Of a stretch of 64,000 bases of DNA, positions 1 to 10,591 are shown piece by piece. Source of the DNA: Pascua guehoae. Its lineage: Eukaryota; Basidiomycota; Tremellomycetes; Trichosporonales; Trichosporonaceae. The position numbers were made by a program, and so were the translations under genes. The stretch's first letter is position 1; each line of letters begins with the position of its first letter. The DNA lies in assembly GCA_001600415.1 (NCBI GenBank), contig BCJX01000006.1, positions 48,828 to 112,827 of the forward strand. Reading direction: 5' to 3'. The notes beneath the pieces are model-generated. The model had not been told where the DNA came from and did not search any database. It saw only the letters and a program-made list of their open reading frames with translations.

Positions 1-968
1 GTTGAACATTGAAGCATCATTTTTGGTCATGGGGAGTGATTGCTTCATGCTCCAGCTTCTTCAATCATTGCATGCCAAAGACTGTGCAGGTGTGAAGTGC
101 CCTGTGAGGGTCCATAAACACACACATTTGATGAGATGTTTGGTCCCCGGGGATCAGGGTGGCTGTTACACTCCTGTCGAGAAGAGAAGACAGCAGGCGC
201 AATTCTAGTGACTTGGGATGAGAGTAGTTGTGTCAATCCACTAGACCTGTGGGCAACAGAGTGCTAAAACAGTTGGGGTACTTGGAAGGATCGTCCCTGG
301 TGAAAGGGCAAGTAGTGTGGCAATGGTAAGTATGTGGCGATGGTGAGCAAGAGCGAGGTGATGGTGAGCAAGAGCGAGGTGATGGTGAGCAAGAGCGAGG
401 TGATGGTGAGCAAGAGCGAAGCGATGGCAAGTGCTTGTGGTGTGGGTGGCAAAGTGTATAGTGAAGTATGGTAGAGATTCAGATAAATTGATCCTTGGGG
501 AAGAAGGACCATTGGGCCAGTGGAGCTGGTCCTTATATAGTATTCTGAGGCCTCGGTTGGCCCCGCAATTCTAGATGGAATACAGAGGGGCCTCAGTCGA
601 ACCCTCAGTATACTTCGAGGTAACTCTGTCAAGGTATACCAAGATATGCTGAGGCCGATCAAGGTATACTGAGGTTCATTGAAGTATACTGAGGTCTGTT
701 GAGGTTCTGTGAGGTGGTTGAAGGTGGTTGAGGTGTTACGGCACTGCCTGAGTGGCAAAAATAGGTGTGGCAAAGTGGAGGGTTCAGGCAGGGTCATAAC
801 AGTGGCAAATTTTTGGTTTGCTAAGAATTCCTTATGGGATGGAACTGAAGTATCAATCAAAAAGGTTCATCAGTAAGGTGCCCAAGGGTGTTTGATGATT
901 GATGCAGAAAGATTGCCATGCATAGATAGTAGTGGGTACCAAGATTGAGATATAGAAGCTGAAACAGG
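1..968. other. Left flank, no gene recognised
   Basis: No open reading frame here resembles a known protein. The stretch is A/T-richer and CpG-poorer than the rest of the window. It contains a 21-bp tandem repeat (337-420), a TATA-like tatata near 533-538, and several short 'aggtatactgagg'-type motifs between about 600 and 690. It could be decayed transposon or LTR sequence, but I could not match it to another part of the window. Confidence 0.5.
337..420. repeat. 21-bp tandem repeat, 4 copies
   Basis: Four head-to-tail copies of a unit of the form gtgatggtgagcaagagcga(g), starting at 337, 358, 379 and 400, with a decayed fifth start at 421. The period is a multiple of three, which is why an open frame crosses it on the minus strand, but nothing else supports translation. 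Confidence 0.85.
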
Positions 969-3000
969 TGTAAAGGGTTGGAGGATTTGGTCAAAGATGA
1001 AGTGCTCAGGAAACCCTTGACAGCTTTGACAAAGGATTGACAATATGATCTAGGCATGTAACAAAGAATGCATTCAATATTCTTTTGAGCAACATTTAGA
1101 ACAGGCTCACACCCTGTTACAACCCCATTGGGACCCACCATCATGAGTTGTGTCTACCTGCTGTGCCCCAAGTACCCATCGATGGAGTATGTGTACAGGG
1201 ATGGTAACAACAGTTGGGCAATGAGCCACTGTACAAGGCCAACCTTAACTCTGATGGTCACATTCATGCCATGTAAAAGGATCATCACCACAATCTGGGC
1301 CTCTGCCCTTACTGCAGTGAGGGTAAACATATCCTAGAGAACTGCCCAGCCCATATCCAAAAGCCCCAGGCAAGGTTGCTTAGTGTAGGGTAAACAGCAA
1401 AGGTTGTCAAGCATAACTCTTTAAACTAGAAGTCTCCTGGCAACCATGCCAAGATGTCAGGAGCCAAACGATGGAGGCTTGGGAACTGAACACAAACCTA
1501 GCACCGCGACTCCATCTTGACCTGCAAGATGGCGTTGGACTCACGGGATTGACAACCTAAAGGAAGGGGTCGGGGGCCAGGGGGTTGCTGTGACACGCAC
1601 GCGGAGGGGACATGGAAGGACGGAAGGATGGAGTGGGGATGGAGATGGCAACGCGGAGGTGTCGGAGAGGGCAAATGCCAAGGCAACTGGCTGTCGAGAC
1701 TAGACTTGTAGTTGCATGGCTTGGGGATACAAACTATGGACAATGCTGAACTATATACCCTAGAGAGCATACGAGCATGAGCTGCGTGGGGAGTACAGAG
1801 TTAGGCCTAGTCTACGAGCATGGCACTCTGGGTCGGTGATAGAGCCCACTGTAGTAGTGCCGACATGCACAGATGACAGCAACGAGGGTGTGCTTCACAA
1901 GGCGTCGCGGAGCGTGTGTTGTGTGCTGTCGAGATGACATGCATGATTTTTTGTCACTTGTTGTCTCAAGTGGCAAACTGAGTCGTGTGGTGGTGGAGGT
2001 CGTGACGCCACATGGCTGCCAGTCACGTGATTTCAAGACCATGTAGAAACAACTAAGTCGTCCGAATCATGACACAAGACAGAGTGCTGGGAGACCCACC
2101 AAGGCAGACCAAGACTATAAGACTTTGATTCACTACAGATGCACAGCCAGAGGACATGCACCACCAATACCAGGAAGTCACATTCCACACAGATGCAGGA
2201 CTGGCTGTCTATAAGGCCTTGGTGGACAAATGTTCCAATGCAAATTTCATCAATGCCAATGTAATTAATCACCAGGCTTGGACTGAAACCAAAGGATAAC
2301 AAGAAAACCTAAACATTACAGCTTATCAATGGATCAATGGATCCCAAGGTGCCAAACTATCATTAAATAATATACATGAACAGTGGGAGTTAACCATGTG
2401 GCTAGAATTAAATAGTCCTCCCACTTAAAAAACGAACACAGAGAGTTAACCACGAGGTCTTGAGGCAGCAAAGGCCGCAAAGGAAGCAAGTCCTTCTTCT
2501 GCTGCCTAACCCACTAGTGAAATATATTGATTGATACCACCTTTGGACCTTGCCATGACAAGTATAATTCAAAGTCTCTCCACTAGGAGAGCAAGAAGTA
2601 ATTTTAGGCTGCCCATGGATGTGTAACTACTGCACATCAATCATCTGGAAATAGCAGCCTTGACCTTCCCTATGGCCTCTATCAATGCCAAGAGGTAGAC
2701 AAAATGGATGGCAAGGACAGCAATAGCATCACTTCAAGTGATGACAACATTAGTAATGGTGACAAGAAAAAGGAATGAAAAGAGAAGAAGAAGAAAAAGA
2801 CAAACAGTCATCACTTCAAAATTAAGTCAGTAAATGCTGAGGAATTTATGAAGCTTGCCAACCAACATCCTACCAGCATGCTACTAGCCCACTTGAACCT
2901 AGTAATCCATGGTGATAAGGCTTCTCATTTGCATATCAATAAAGATTGCAGATCCCCTTGGCAACATTCCCAAGAAATAATTCATGGACATTGTGGTGAA
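969..3000 (+). pseudogene. Fossil A-family gag/protease copy
   Basis: This is a decayed copy of the gag C-terminus to protease/RT linker region of element A (compare about 5230-6600). It keeps a recognisable zinc knuckle, CPYCSEGKHILENC at about 1302-1345, and the block before the RT (about 2760-2990) including the lysine-rich linker. The reading frame is broken many times. Many positions that are CpG in element A are TpG or CpA here. A solo B-family LTR (1455-2074) interrupts the copy, and the two halves resume in register with A on either side of it. Confidence 0.8.
1455..2074 (-). mobile_element. Solo LTR of B family, minus orientation
   Basis: A 620-bp LTR bounded by TGTCA and TGACA and flanked by a direct repeat CAAGA at 1450-1454 and 2075-2079. 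It matches the reverse complement of the B LTRs (16155-16773 and 24297-24925). No internal region is left, so an earlier full insertion collapsed by LTR-LTR recombination. It lies inside the fossil gag/protease copy and is therefore younger than it. Confidence 0.9.
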
Positions 3001-3440
3001 AGTCATCCTCCCATGTGGGTGAGGGTGTACACATCGTAGGATGTCAGAGGACAGGATTGGGAGGTTCGGAAACTCACTTCACAAGGACTGAGGCAACAGA
3101 GGTAGAAGGTGAGGACACATAGTGCCAAGGCCTGAGGAGATGGGCCATGAGACTTGGATGAGCTGGAGTGAGTCCCCACCAGACACAGTTTGAGAGGATC
3201 AGGCCAAAGGCTTGGAGGCTGGGGAAACAAGTAGCAGCAAGTCCCCAGCATACAAGGTTGAAGAGGATCATGTCCAAGCCTCAGACACTGTGGAAACAAG
3301 TAGGAGTGAGCCCCCAGCATACAAGATTTGATGGGATCAAGCTCAAGATTCAGACACTGGCAAGGCGAGCACAAATGAATCCCCCATGTATGAGGTTCCG
3401 GCAGCCTAACCTTGAGACTGGAGATGATAAATATGGAGGG
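3001..3440 (+). other. Element tail with 69-bp repeats and a PPT
   Basis: Non-coding stretch between the fossil A copy and an LTR fragment. It is dominated by a 69-bp tandem repeat and ends in a purine run (gataaatatggaggg, 3426-3440) directly before an LTR start, which looks like a polypurine tract. It is therefore probably the 3' end of an otherwise lost plus-strand element. Confidence 0.5.
3171..3420. repeat. 69-bp tandem repeat, 3 full copies plus partial
   Basis: Units begin at 3171, 3240, 3309 and about 3378 (partial), each starting near agtccccac/agc. Sixty-nine is 23 codons, and a minus-strand frame (3003-3473) stays open across it with a 23-residue repeating pattern (DPLxxCMLG...). 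I see no similarity to a known protein, so the frame may be a by-product of the period. Confidence 0.8.
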
Positions 3441-3617
3441 TGTCATGAGTTGCCCCTGTAACATGCCGAACACATGCCAAGTATAAGGCTACATACCATC
3501 TCCCCACACCCTACTTAGAGTACACATGAGGGGCAACAGATCATGTGATGCTCACTCAATCCTCATGTGATGGTCATATCAGCCGCTATGTAATTATCCT
3601 AAGTAAGCCCAACCAAG
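3441..3617 (+). mobile_element. Truncated LTR related to D family
   Basis: It starts TGTCATGAGTTGCCCC, matching the start of the D LTR read on the minus strand (28418 and 56654 downward). It shares the further stretch around 'tgatatcagccgcc..gtaattatcctaagtaa' with the D LTR. It breaks at 3617, where the LTR of element A begins, so A inserted into this older LTR. The other half is not in the window. Confidence 0.7.
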
Positions 3618-4460
3618 TGTAATGACCAAGATATCGTGTGTACCAAAGACGCACAATATTGATAGATATCAATCGATATCCAAGGACAATGGAATCAATC
3701 GGACAAATGGCAACAATCCCGATGAAGGATCACTCAACCGATAAGCCACCCATCAATGGATGACACTAGTTGGCAACACTGTACAACAACCAGCCATGAG
3801 CATCAGTCACGAGTCCCCACCAATGAGCACCATCGATCAATGGACGATACTAGTTGGCAACACCGTATGATAACCAGCCACACGTGTCAGTCACGAGATA
3901 CCACACGAGATCCTCATGACCAAGAGACAACATCCCACGATACATCGATGTCGAACGACAATCACGCGACCTACTACGAGGTCGCGTCCATCAGGACCCT
4001 CACTAGGAAGACCGGGACCCGTGACCCAGTAGGCGACGCGTCAGCGCCTCTACTACAGGGCTATCTCAATCAGAACGGGTTGTGGAAGATAAACAAGTCA
4101 AGGATAAACAAGTCGTGGCAACTAGGAACAAGGGATGTTTGGTCCAGGGCGTTGCGGGGATAAGAAGAGACCGACTTAGCGTCTGATCCCCGCAACAATC
4201 TAAACTCATATGTAGCTTCACTCTATAGCCTTTAGCTATAGTTCGGTAGACTTATCAAATTCCTATCTCATCACCGCACCATCTGATACAAGTCGCACAA
4301 CAACTTCCTACCTTCCGTTGTTGTGACTCTCCACGGTACCTTCACTCCCACGTCTCATCCAACGCATTATCCCGACGGATATCCATCAATAAATGTCAAT
4401 CTCGATTGCTTCCGCCCCTTACCTAATCCATCTACCATGACCCCATTTCGGCGTCTTACA
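3618..4460 (+). mobile_element. 5' LTR of element A
   Basis: An 843-bp LTR running TGTAATGACC to GTCTTACA (TG...CA ends). It holds an 11-bp perfect inverted repeat (4151-4161 with 4186-4196). A TATA-like gataagaag (about 4159) lies roughly 35 bp upstream of caatctaaact (4196-4206), which is complementary to the sequence just after the LTR. By analogy with Tf1, 4196 would be close to the transcription start. Confidence 0.8.
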
Positions 4461-4462
4461 GA

Positions 4463-4473
4463 AGTTTAGATTG
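4463..4473 (+). promoter_or_regulatory. Self-priming primer binding site of A
   Basis: agtttagattg, two bases after the LTR, is the exact reverse complement of caatctaaact inside the LTR (4196-4206). In Tf1/sushi retrotransposons the 5' end of the mRNA folds back onto such a site and primes reverse transcription in place of a tRNA. I see no tRNA-like TGG site here. Confidence 0.75.
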
Positions 4474-4508
4474 TTCTATCGACTTGTATCGATATAGGAC
4501 GATTCGAC

Positions 4509-5811
4509 ATGACCGAGACAGAGGCTAGTTCCGGTCACATGACTCCCCCGAATCCGCCGCAGGACATCGGACCCTCGGGCGATATGGAGGACTCCCCTCC
4601 CGTCGATTTCATCCCCAGCAACAGCAACCAAGGCAACAGGATCCCAACAACTGGAACAGGCCGTACGTAGCCTTGTCGATAAGACCAGGGTCAGTTGCGA
4701 ACAACTGCACAGCCTGGCCCTCCAGAACGAGGCCCTTCAAGCCAACCTCGACGAACACAACACACTGAGCCATGTGATCGAATCACTGGCTGACCAAGGT
4801 ATTGGTCGAATCGAAGACCCGTTCAAGGACATTAAGCCCCTGGAGCACCTCAAGTATGACGGCAAATCCGCCCATTTGAAGGGATGGATCATCGACGTCG
4901 AGGAATACATGGTGCTCCAGCCTAAGGCCACGTCCACCGATGAGCGCAAGATCATGTTCATGGGAGCTCTACTCACAGGAGCACCTAAGGATTGGTATCA
5001 ACAATATCGAGAGATATCCATTGATATGCACCCATCGTTCACGAAGGACTTTGTTGAGTTCAAGACTGAACTCGAAAAGGTCTGGAGTGACCCCAATCGC
5101 CAAAACTCGTATGAGCGATCGTTTATGAGGCTTCGTCAAACTACATCCATGGCAGCATATGCCACGTCATTCAGACAGCACATGGCATACCTGAACTATA
5201 CCACCACGGAAGCCACCCTGCCAGCCCTATTCTACAAAGGGTTGAAGGATGTGGTTAAAGACAAAGTCACTCGGGAGGGCCGCAAGGACAACATCGACGA
5301 CCTCATCGAGCAGGCCATTAGGATTGACAACTTGATCCAGGCGCGTAACAAAGAGCGCAATTCAGAGTTCTTTTCTGGTAACTTCCAGAACTGACTTGCG
5401 CCACGTTACAACCCTATGGGCCCACCAACCGTCATGAATATCGATCGATCTCGATTGATATACAGCAGAGGCCATCAGAAGGTGTTTCACCCCAAGGGCA
5501 AAGACGGTTACGTCTACCTGCCATGCCCGAAGTACCCATCCACCGAGTACGCACGCAGGGACGCCAACAACAACAACAACTACAAGCCGGCTAACGAGCC
5601 GGCGTACAAGGCCAACCTCAATAGGGACGGCCATATCACAACCGCCGAGAAGGATCGTCGCCGCAATAAGGGCAGAGGCCCAGATTGCGGCGAAGGCAAG
5701 CACAATCTGGAAGATTGCCCAGCCCGTATCCAAAAGGCTCTAGGAAAAGTGGCCCAGCCGAAAGTAAATGGCAAGGCCGGCAACGTCATCAAGTANGACT
5801 CTTTAAACTAG
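4509..5811 (+). pseudogene. Element A gag
   Basis: Structural protein that would assemble the particle and bind RNA. The likely start is the ATG at 4509. The frame then shifts near 4620-4660, within a CAA-rich stretch, into the frame that carries the capsid region (4774-5394). A TGA at 5392 interrupts it, and the same frame continues to 5811. The capsid part has the usual gypsy pattern, ending in LxxALxIDNLI-like sequence before a Asn/Arg-rich linker. The zinc knuckle near 5680-5725 reads GPDCGEGKHNLEDC, so the first zinc-binding Cys is replaced by Gly; the fossil copy at about 1302 still has it. Protease follows in the -1 frame. Confidence 0.8.
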
Positions 5812-7302
5812 AAGTCTCTCAGCAACCACCTCAAGACCTAGTGCTGGGAGACCCACCTAGGCAGACAGAGATAATAAGACTCCGGTTTACGGCAGATGCA
5901 CAAACAGAAGATGTGCAACGCCTCTACCAGGAAGTCACATTCCACACTGATGCAGGACCAGCAGTCCATGAGGCGCTGGTCGACACAGGTTCCGACGCAA
6001 ACTTTATAAACCCCAACGTAATCACCAGGCTCGGCCTCAAGCCCAAAGAAAACGAGAAAAATTACATGTTACAGCTCCTCGATGGAACTCACAGTGGCGA
6101 ACTATCTCGACACATATCGATCGAGACATCATTTGGGCCACGCTGTGACGAGATTCGATTTGAAGTCTNGCCNTTAGGTGAGCAAGAAGTAATATTAGGC
6201 CTTCCATGGATGCGCAAGTACCGCGCTTCCATCGACTGGGACAACAGCACCCTCGAACTGCCCTACGTCCTCTATCAACGCCAAGAGGACGACAACAAGG
6301 ACGACGAGGATGACATTAGCACCATTATCGGTGACGACCAAAGTAACAATGGCGACAAGAAAAAGAAACGGAAAAGGAAGAAGAAGAATAAGAAAAAGAA
6401 GAAGGCCAATGGCCTAAATTTCAAAATTAAGTCGGTAAACGCTGAGGAGTTTATGAAACTCGCCAAACAGCACCCCACCGGTATGTTACTAGCCCACTCG
6501 AAACTAGTAATCCACGGCGACAAGGCATCCCCATCGATATTGATCGAGATTCCCGAATCTCTCGCCAGTGTACCGGAGGAATTCAAAGAGTTTGCAGACG
6601 TCTTTAATAAAGCCTGTGCAGACACTCTGCCCGAGCATAGGACCTATGATCACCAGATCGCTCTGGTCGAAGGCCAACTTCCACCGCACGGGCCTATTTA
6701 CCCGCTCTCGCAGGCAGAACTCGAAGTACTACGACAGTACATTGAGGAACACCTAGCCAACGGGTTCATTGTTCCCTCACAATCTCCAGCGGCCGCTCCC
6801 ATCCTATTCGTCAAGAAAAAGGATGGCACGCTACGCCTCTGTGTAGACTACAGAGGGCTCAATAGGGTAACCGTTAAGAATAGGTACCCGCTTCCACTCA
6901 TCATGGAACTACTCGACCGTCTTAGGACTGCCAAGTACTACACCAAGATCGACCTTCGCAACGCCTACAACCAGATTCGCATTGCAGAAGGAGATGAGTG
7001 GAAAACTGCATTCCGCACTCGGTACGGCCTCTATGAGTATCAAGTTATGCCATTCGGCTTAACAAACGCCCCGGCATCTTTTCAACATCTAGTAAACAGC
7101 ACGTTCCACGACATGGTGGACCATTTCGTCATCGCCTATCTCGACGACATCCTCATCTACTCAGACTTGAAGGAACAGCATGAGAAACACGTCTGACTCG
7201 TACTCCAATGCCTACGCAAAACAAAGCTTTTTGCCAAGCCGGAGAAGTGTGAGTTCTACTCCAAACAAGTAGAGTTCCTCNGCTNCATCNTCTCTGAGGA
7301 AG
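5685..7302 (+). pseudogene. Element A protease and reverse transcriptase
   Basis: The frame is -1 relative to gag and overlaps it at 5685-5811. The aspartic protease motif DTGSDANFI lies near 5983, with the second protease box ILGLPWMR near 6197. Next is a lysine/arginine-rich linker (6353-6409), then RT with [16 protein letters not shown], the [12 protein letters not shown] box, and the catalytic YLDD at 7137-7148. A TGA at 7194 (HV*LVLQ, fitting CGA) and a frameshift near 7305-7325 break it before RNase H. Three N bases fall at 7281-7290. Confidence 0.85.
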
Positions 7303-9498
7303 GTGTCTCGATGGATATCAATCAATAAGATATCTGTGATTCTCGACTGGCCCGAGCCCAAATCAATTACTCAAGTACGATCATTCCTAGGATTCGCCAA
7401 CTTCTATCGGCACTTCATAAAGAACTATTCAAAAGTGGTCGCTCCACTTACAGATTTAACGAAAACAACAGTCCCCTTTGCCTGGACTGAAAAGGCAGCA
7501 GAAGCACTAAAGGCCATCAAATTAGCATTCCAATTAGGTGACATATTACACCATTTCGACCCTTCTCGACCGATATCGATCAAGACGGATGCATCCAACT
7601 ATGCAATCGGAGCCGTCCTCTCCCAGACATTTGAGGGCAAGCTCCACCCTATCGCGTTTTAGTCCCACAAGTTAAATCCAGCGGAAATCAATTATGAAAT
7701 CCACGACAAGGAACTACTGGTGATCATTTTGGCATTTAAAGCATGGAGACAATACCTGGAGGGCCCCCAGCACCCCATGCGAGTCATAACCAACCACCAG
7801 CCCCTTGTCTATTTCCAGACCAAATGGCAACTCACTTGCCGCCTTGCTCGATGGATGGAAGTACTTTCCAACTTTGACTACAACATTGAGTATAGGTCTG
7901 GAAAACAATCAACAAAACCCGACGCCTTATCTAGACGCCCCGACTATGAACTCACAGAGGACGATCACCAAGTCCACTACAAACAGATACTGTTTGCTCG
8001 ACGCAGCAAAATCCAACACCTCCCCGACTCATATTTCGGCAAGCTGCTAGAAGCGCAAACCAAGGATTCTTTTTGCAAGGATATCAAGAATCAACTTGCA
8101 AACCCCGCTCAAAGGATCACTAAAGATATCGATCATTATCGCATCAACAAATGGGGTATTCTTCGCAAGCATGACCTAATCTACATCCCTGAAGGCGAGG
8201 TTCATCTACAGGTCACCCACGACCACCATGACAGCAAGCTTGCCGGTCACCAAGGACGTCTTAAAACTCTGGAGCTCATCCAACACACTTTCCTTTGGCC
8301 AGGCATGCACAAGTACATCTATGAGTACATTAGGACTTGTGACATCTGCGGTCGCAACAAATTGCACAAGCACAAGCCATATGGGCTCCTCAAACCTCTG
8401 CCAATTCCATCTCAACCATGGGCATTGATTCCGATGGATTTCATCATTCATCTCCCAAAATCAAAGGGTTTTGACACCATCTTCGTTACAGTTTGTCGAC
8501 GCACTAAGGCAGCCAAATTTAGGGCTTGCCACACCTCCATGACCTCAGACGAGTTCTCAGAATTCTTCACTCGCACCGTCATCTGCGAAGAAGGCATTCC
8601 TGAGGACATAGTCTGTGACAGAGGCCCCATTTTTACGGCCAAAGTCTGGAGGAACGTCTCCAAACAACTCATGATCGCGATGGCATATTCAATGGCATAC
8701 AGCCCACAAACGGACGGGCAAACCGAAATAGTCAATCAAATTCTAGAACAATTCCTGCGTATGTTCATCAGCTACAACCAGGATAACTGGGCGGATCTCC
8801 TTCCATTTGCCCAATTCGCCTACAACAACGCTGTCCACTCGTCTACAGGAGTGTCCCCTTTCTATGCCATCCATGGCTATCACCCAAGGGGCTCCTTCCT
8901 CGAACTTCCAGACGATGTACAAGAACCAGGCAAGGACCACCTTGACAACATCCGCAAAATCTTGACAAATATCGATCGATATTTGAAGAGAGCTCAAGCA
9001 CGTCAAGCCAAGTTCTACAACAAATACCACTTAATCGCTCCTGATTTCAAGGTAGGCGACAAAGTATGGGTCAAAATCAAGGACTACCCACCAAAGAAAG
9101 GCCGATCAGCAAAATTACAACCTAAATACATCGGCCCATTCACCATCATCAAGCAGGTCTCCTCCCACTCGTTCAAACTGGACCTGACCCGATCGTCACG
9201 TATCCACAACGTATTTAAGGTCGAGAAACTCGAACTCTATTATCCAAACCAAATCCCCGGCCGAAAAATGGAGAAACCTAAAGCCATCCAGGTGGAAGGC
9301 GAGGAAGAATGGGAAGTTGAAGAAATCCTCAACTCCAAACAGGTCGGCAAACATGTCAAATACCTTGTCAAGTGGTACGGATACGACGATCCCCACGAGA
9401 ACACATGGCAAACATATGAGGACCTCTCCAATGCAGAGGAATATTTAGAAGCATTTCACTCTAAATACCCTTGTAAGCCAGACGGTAGACCTCAGTAG
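7303..9498 (+). pseudogene. Element A RNase H, integrase, chromodomain
   Basis: Continues pol in a shifted frame. RNase H has [16 protein letters not shown] and, after a TAG at 7660, the ADALSRR-like block (PDALSRRPDY). Integrase has the zinc-binding HHCC region (HQGRLK...CDICGR), then the DDE core: MDFI, CDRGPIF and TDGQTEIVNQ. The C-terminus carries a chromodomain (EEEWEVEEILNSK ... YLVKWYGY ... NTWQTYEDL, about 9300-9460), which in this class can direct integration to modified chromatin. From 7720 to 9498 the frame is open (592 codons). Confidence 0.88.
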
Positions 9499-9643
9499 CT
9501 GTCATGTGATGCATGGGTCTATTTACAGAGGGACCACATGCGAGGCAATCTTAGGCCTCTTTTCTCGATCGATATCTATGTACAAACACAGACTCAACAC
9601 TCGATACACACAAGAAAATCAACAAAACGAAACACTAGGGCTA
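9499..9643 (+). other. 3' UTR of element A
   Basis: About 145 bp of A/C-rich sequence after the pol stop, containing no ORF. It ends at the LTR of element G. No polypurine tract of A is seen before the break. Confidence 0.6.
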
Positions 9644-10110
9644 TGTAACGATCCGCTTGTCGCCAGTCATTCGATTTTTGCCACAGTCTCCTCATGTGCC
9701 GGATCAGACGACTCAACAATGCCTCCCTCGGCCCTCGGGTGAACCTTCGGTCCGCTCCAGCCACGCCGAACCTCCACTTCGGCCACGTGCGCCAGCAAAC
9801 ACGGCCAGTCTCAGCGGGCAAAGGGTCACGTTCCGAACATGGCGCCGTCTGCAGGGTATATAGTGACAGATCCATAGTCTCTTTGTACTCTAAGCCATGT
9901 TACTGCGTGTCAAGTCTCGACTTCGTTGCAGAGCATGACCCCGCCGTCGCCGTTGTCATAGCAAGCAGCTCAGCAGCAACCCCGTCTAGCATCGCCGATA
10001 TGGTTCCCAAGAGCATCGCCCCGACCTCTGATCCAGTTGAGACGGAGCAGACCGAGTGAGTGATAGCTAGTGGTTCACGCTGTGTACTTGCCGGTTCCGT
10101 GCTCGTGACA
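9644..10110 (+). mobile_element. 5' LTR of element G
   Basis: A 467-bp LTR, TGTAACGATCC to CTCGTGACA. A tatata box at 9857-9862 lies about 30-35 bp upstream of aagccatgttac (9892-9903), the segment complementary to the primer site, so transcription probably starts near 9892. It is related to but clearly diverged from the B LTR. Confidence 0.8.
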
Positions 10111-10112
10111 AG

Positions 10113-10124
10113 GTAACATGGCTT
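10113..10124 (+). promoter_or_regulatory. Self-priming primer binding site of G
   Basis: gtaacatggctt, just after the LTR, is the exact 12-nt reverse complement of aagccatgttac at 9892-9903. The equivalent pair in B differs at two bases, and both partners differ together, so the pairing has been preserved by compensating change. Confidence 0.85.
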
Positions 10125-10591
10125 CACCCATGTTCCCCGTTGCTAGACGGTCTCCCAGCCATCTCGGGTGGCTTCGCTGCACCACCCACCCCTGTTTTGC
10201 CGCCTCCAACGCTGTCATGTCGTACTCGCCGCTTGACTGCATTGATTTCGAATCCCCATTGCCTCTCCACACCCTCGAACACACAATGTGACGAGTAGGG
10301 ACGCCACACTGCACCTCAAGGCATGTTTTCCGTCCCGAACGGCGCTCCGACGACGTGAGAGCAGATCTCTCTCACATCGGCACTGACCAAGCATGGTGCT
10401 CACACCATTGTTCCTGCTCTCAAGTCGAACGTCTTGTCCCCAGCCAGACCAACGACTCGAGTAACATATAAACCCCCACCTTCTCCCTCCCATCCTCTTT
10501 CTCCACGCTCCCCTTCCTCCTCTCTCCTTCCCTCTTCCCTCCTCTGCCAAGCGACAACTTCCCTCCCCTTTTCCCTCTTCACCCACTCGCA
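10125..10591 (+). other. Leader of element G
   Basis: Roughly 470 bp of untranslated leader between primer site and gag. It ends in a C/T-rich tract (about 10470-10580). I see no gene. Confidence 0.6.

Larger units (their letters stand above)
3618..9643 (+). mobile_element. Ty3/gypsy element A (5' LTR to 3' UTR)
   Basis: Chromoviral element with 5' LTR, leader, gag, protease, RT/RNase H, integrase and chromodomain in plus orientation. The sequence stops in the 3' UTR at 9643, where the 5' LTR of element G begins. The 3' LTR of A is not visible; if the nesting is intact it lies beyond the right end of the window. Coding is broken by TGA (5392, 7194), TAG (7660) and frameshifts near 4640 and 7310, so A is not autonomous. 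Confidence 0.85.

Noticed and set aside
264..860. 198-codon minus-strand frame in the left flank
   Set aside because: It runs through a 21-bp repeat (SLLLTIT units) in decayed sequence and has no family resemblance.
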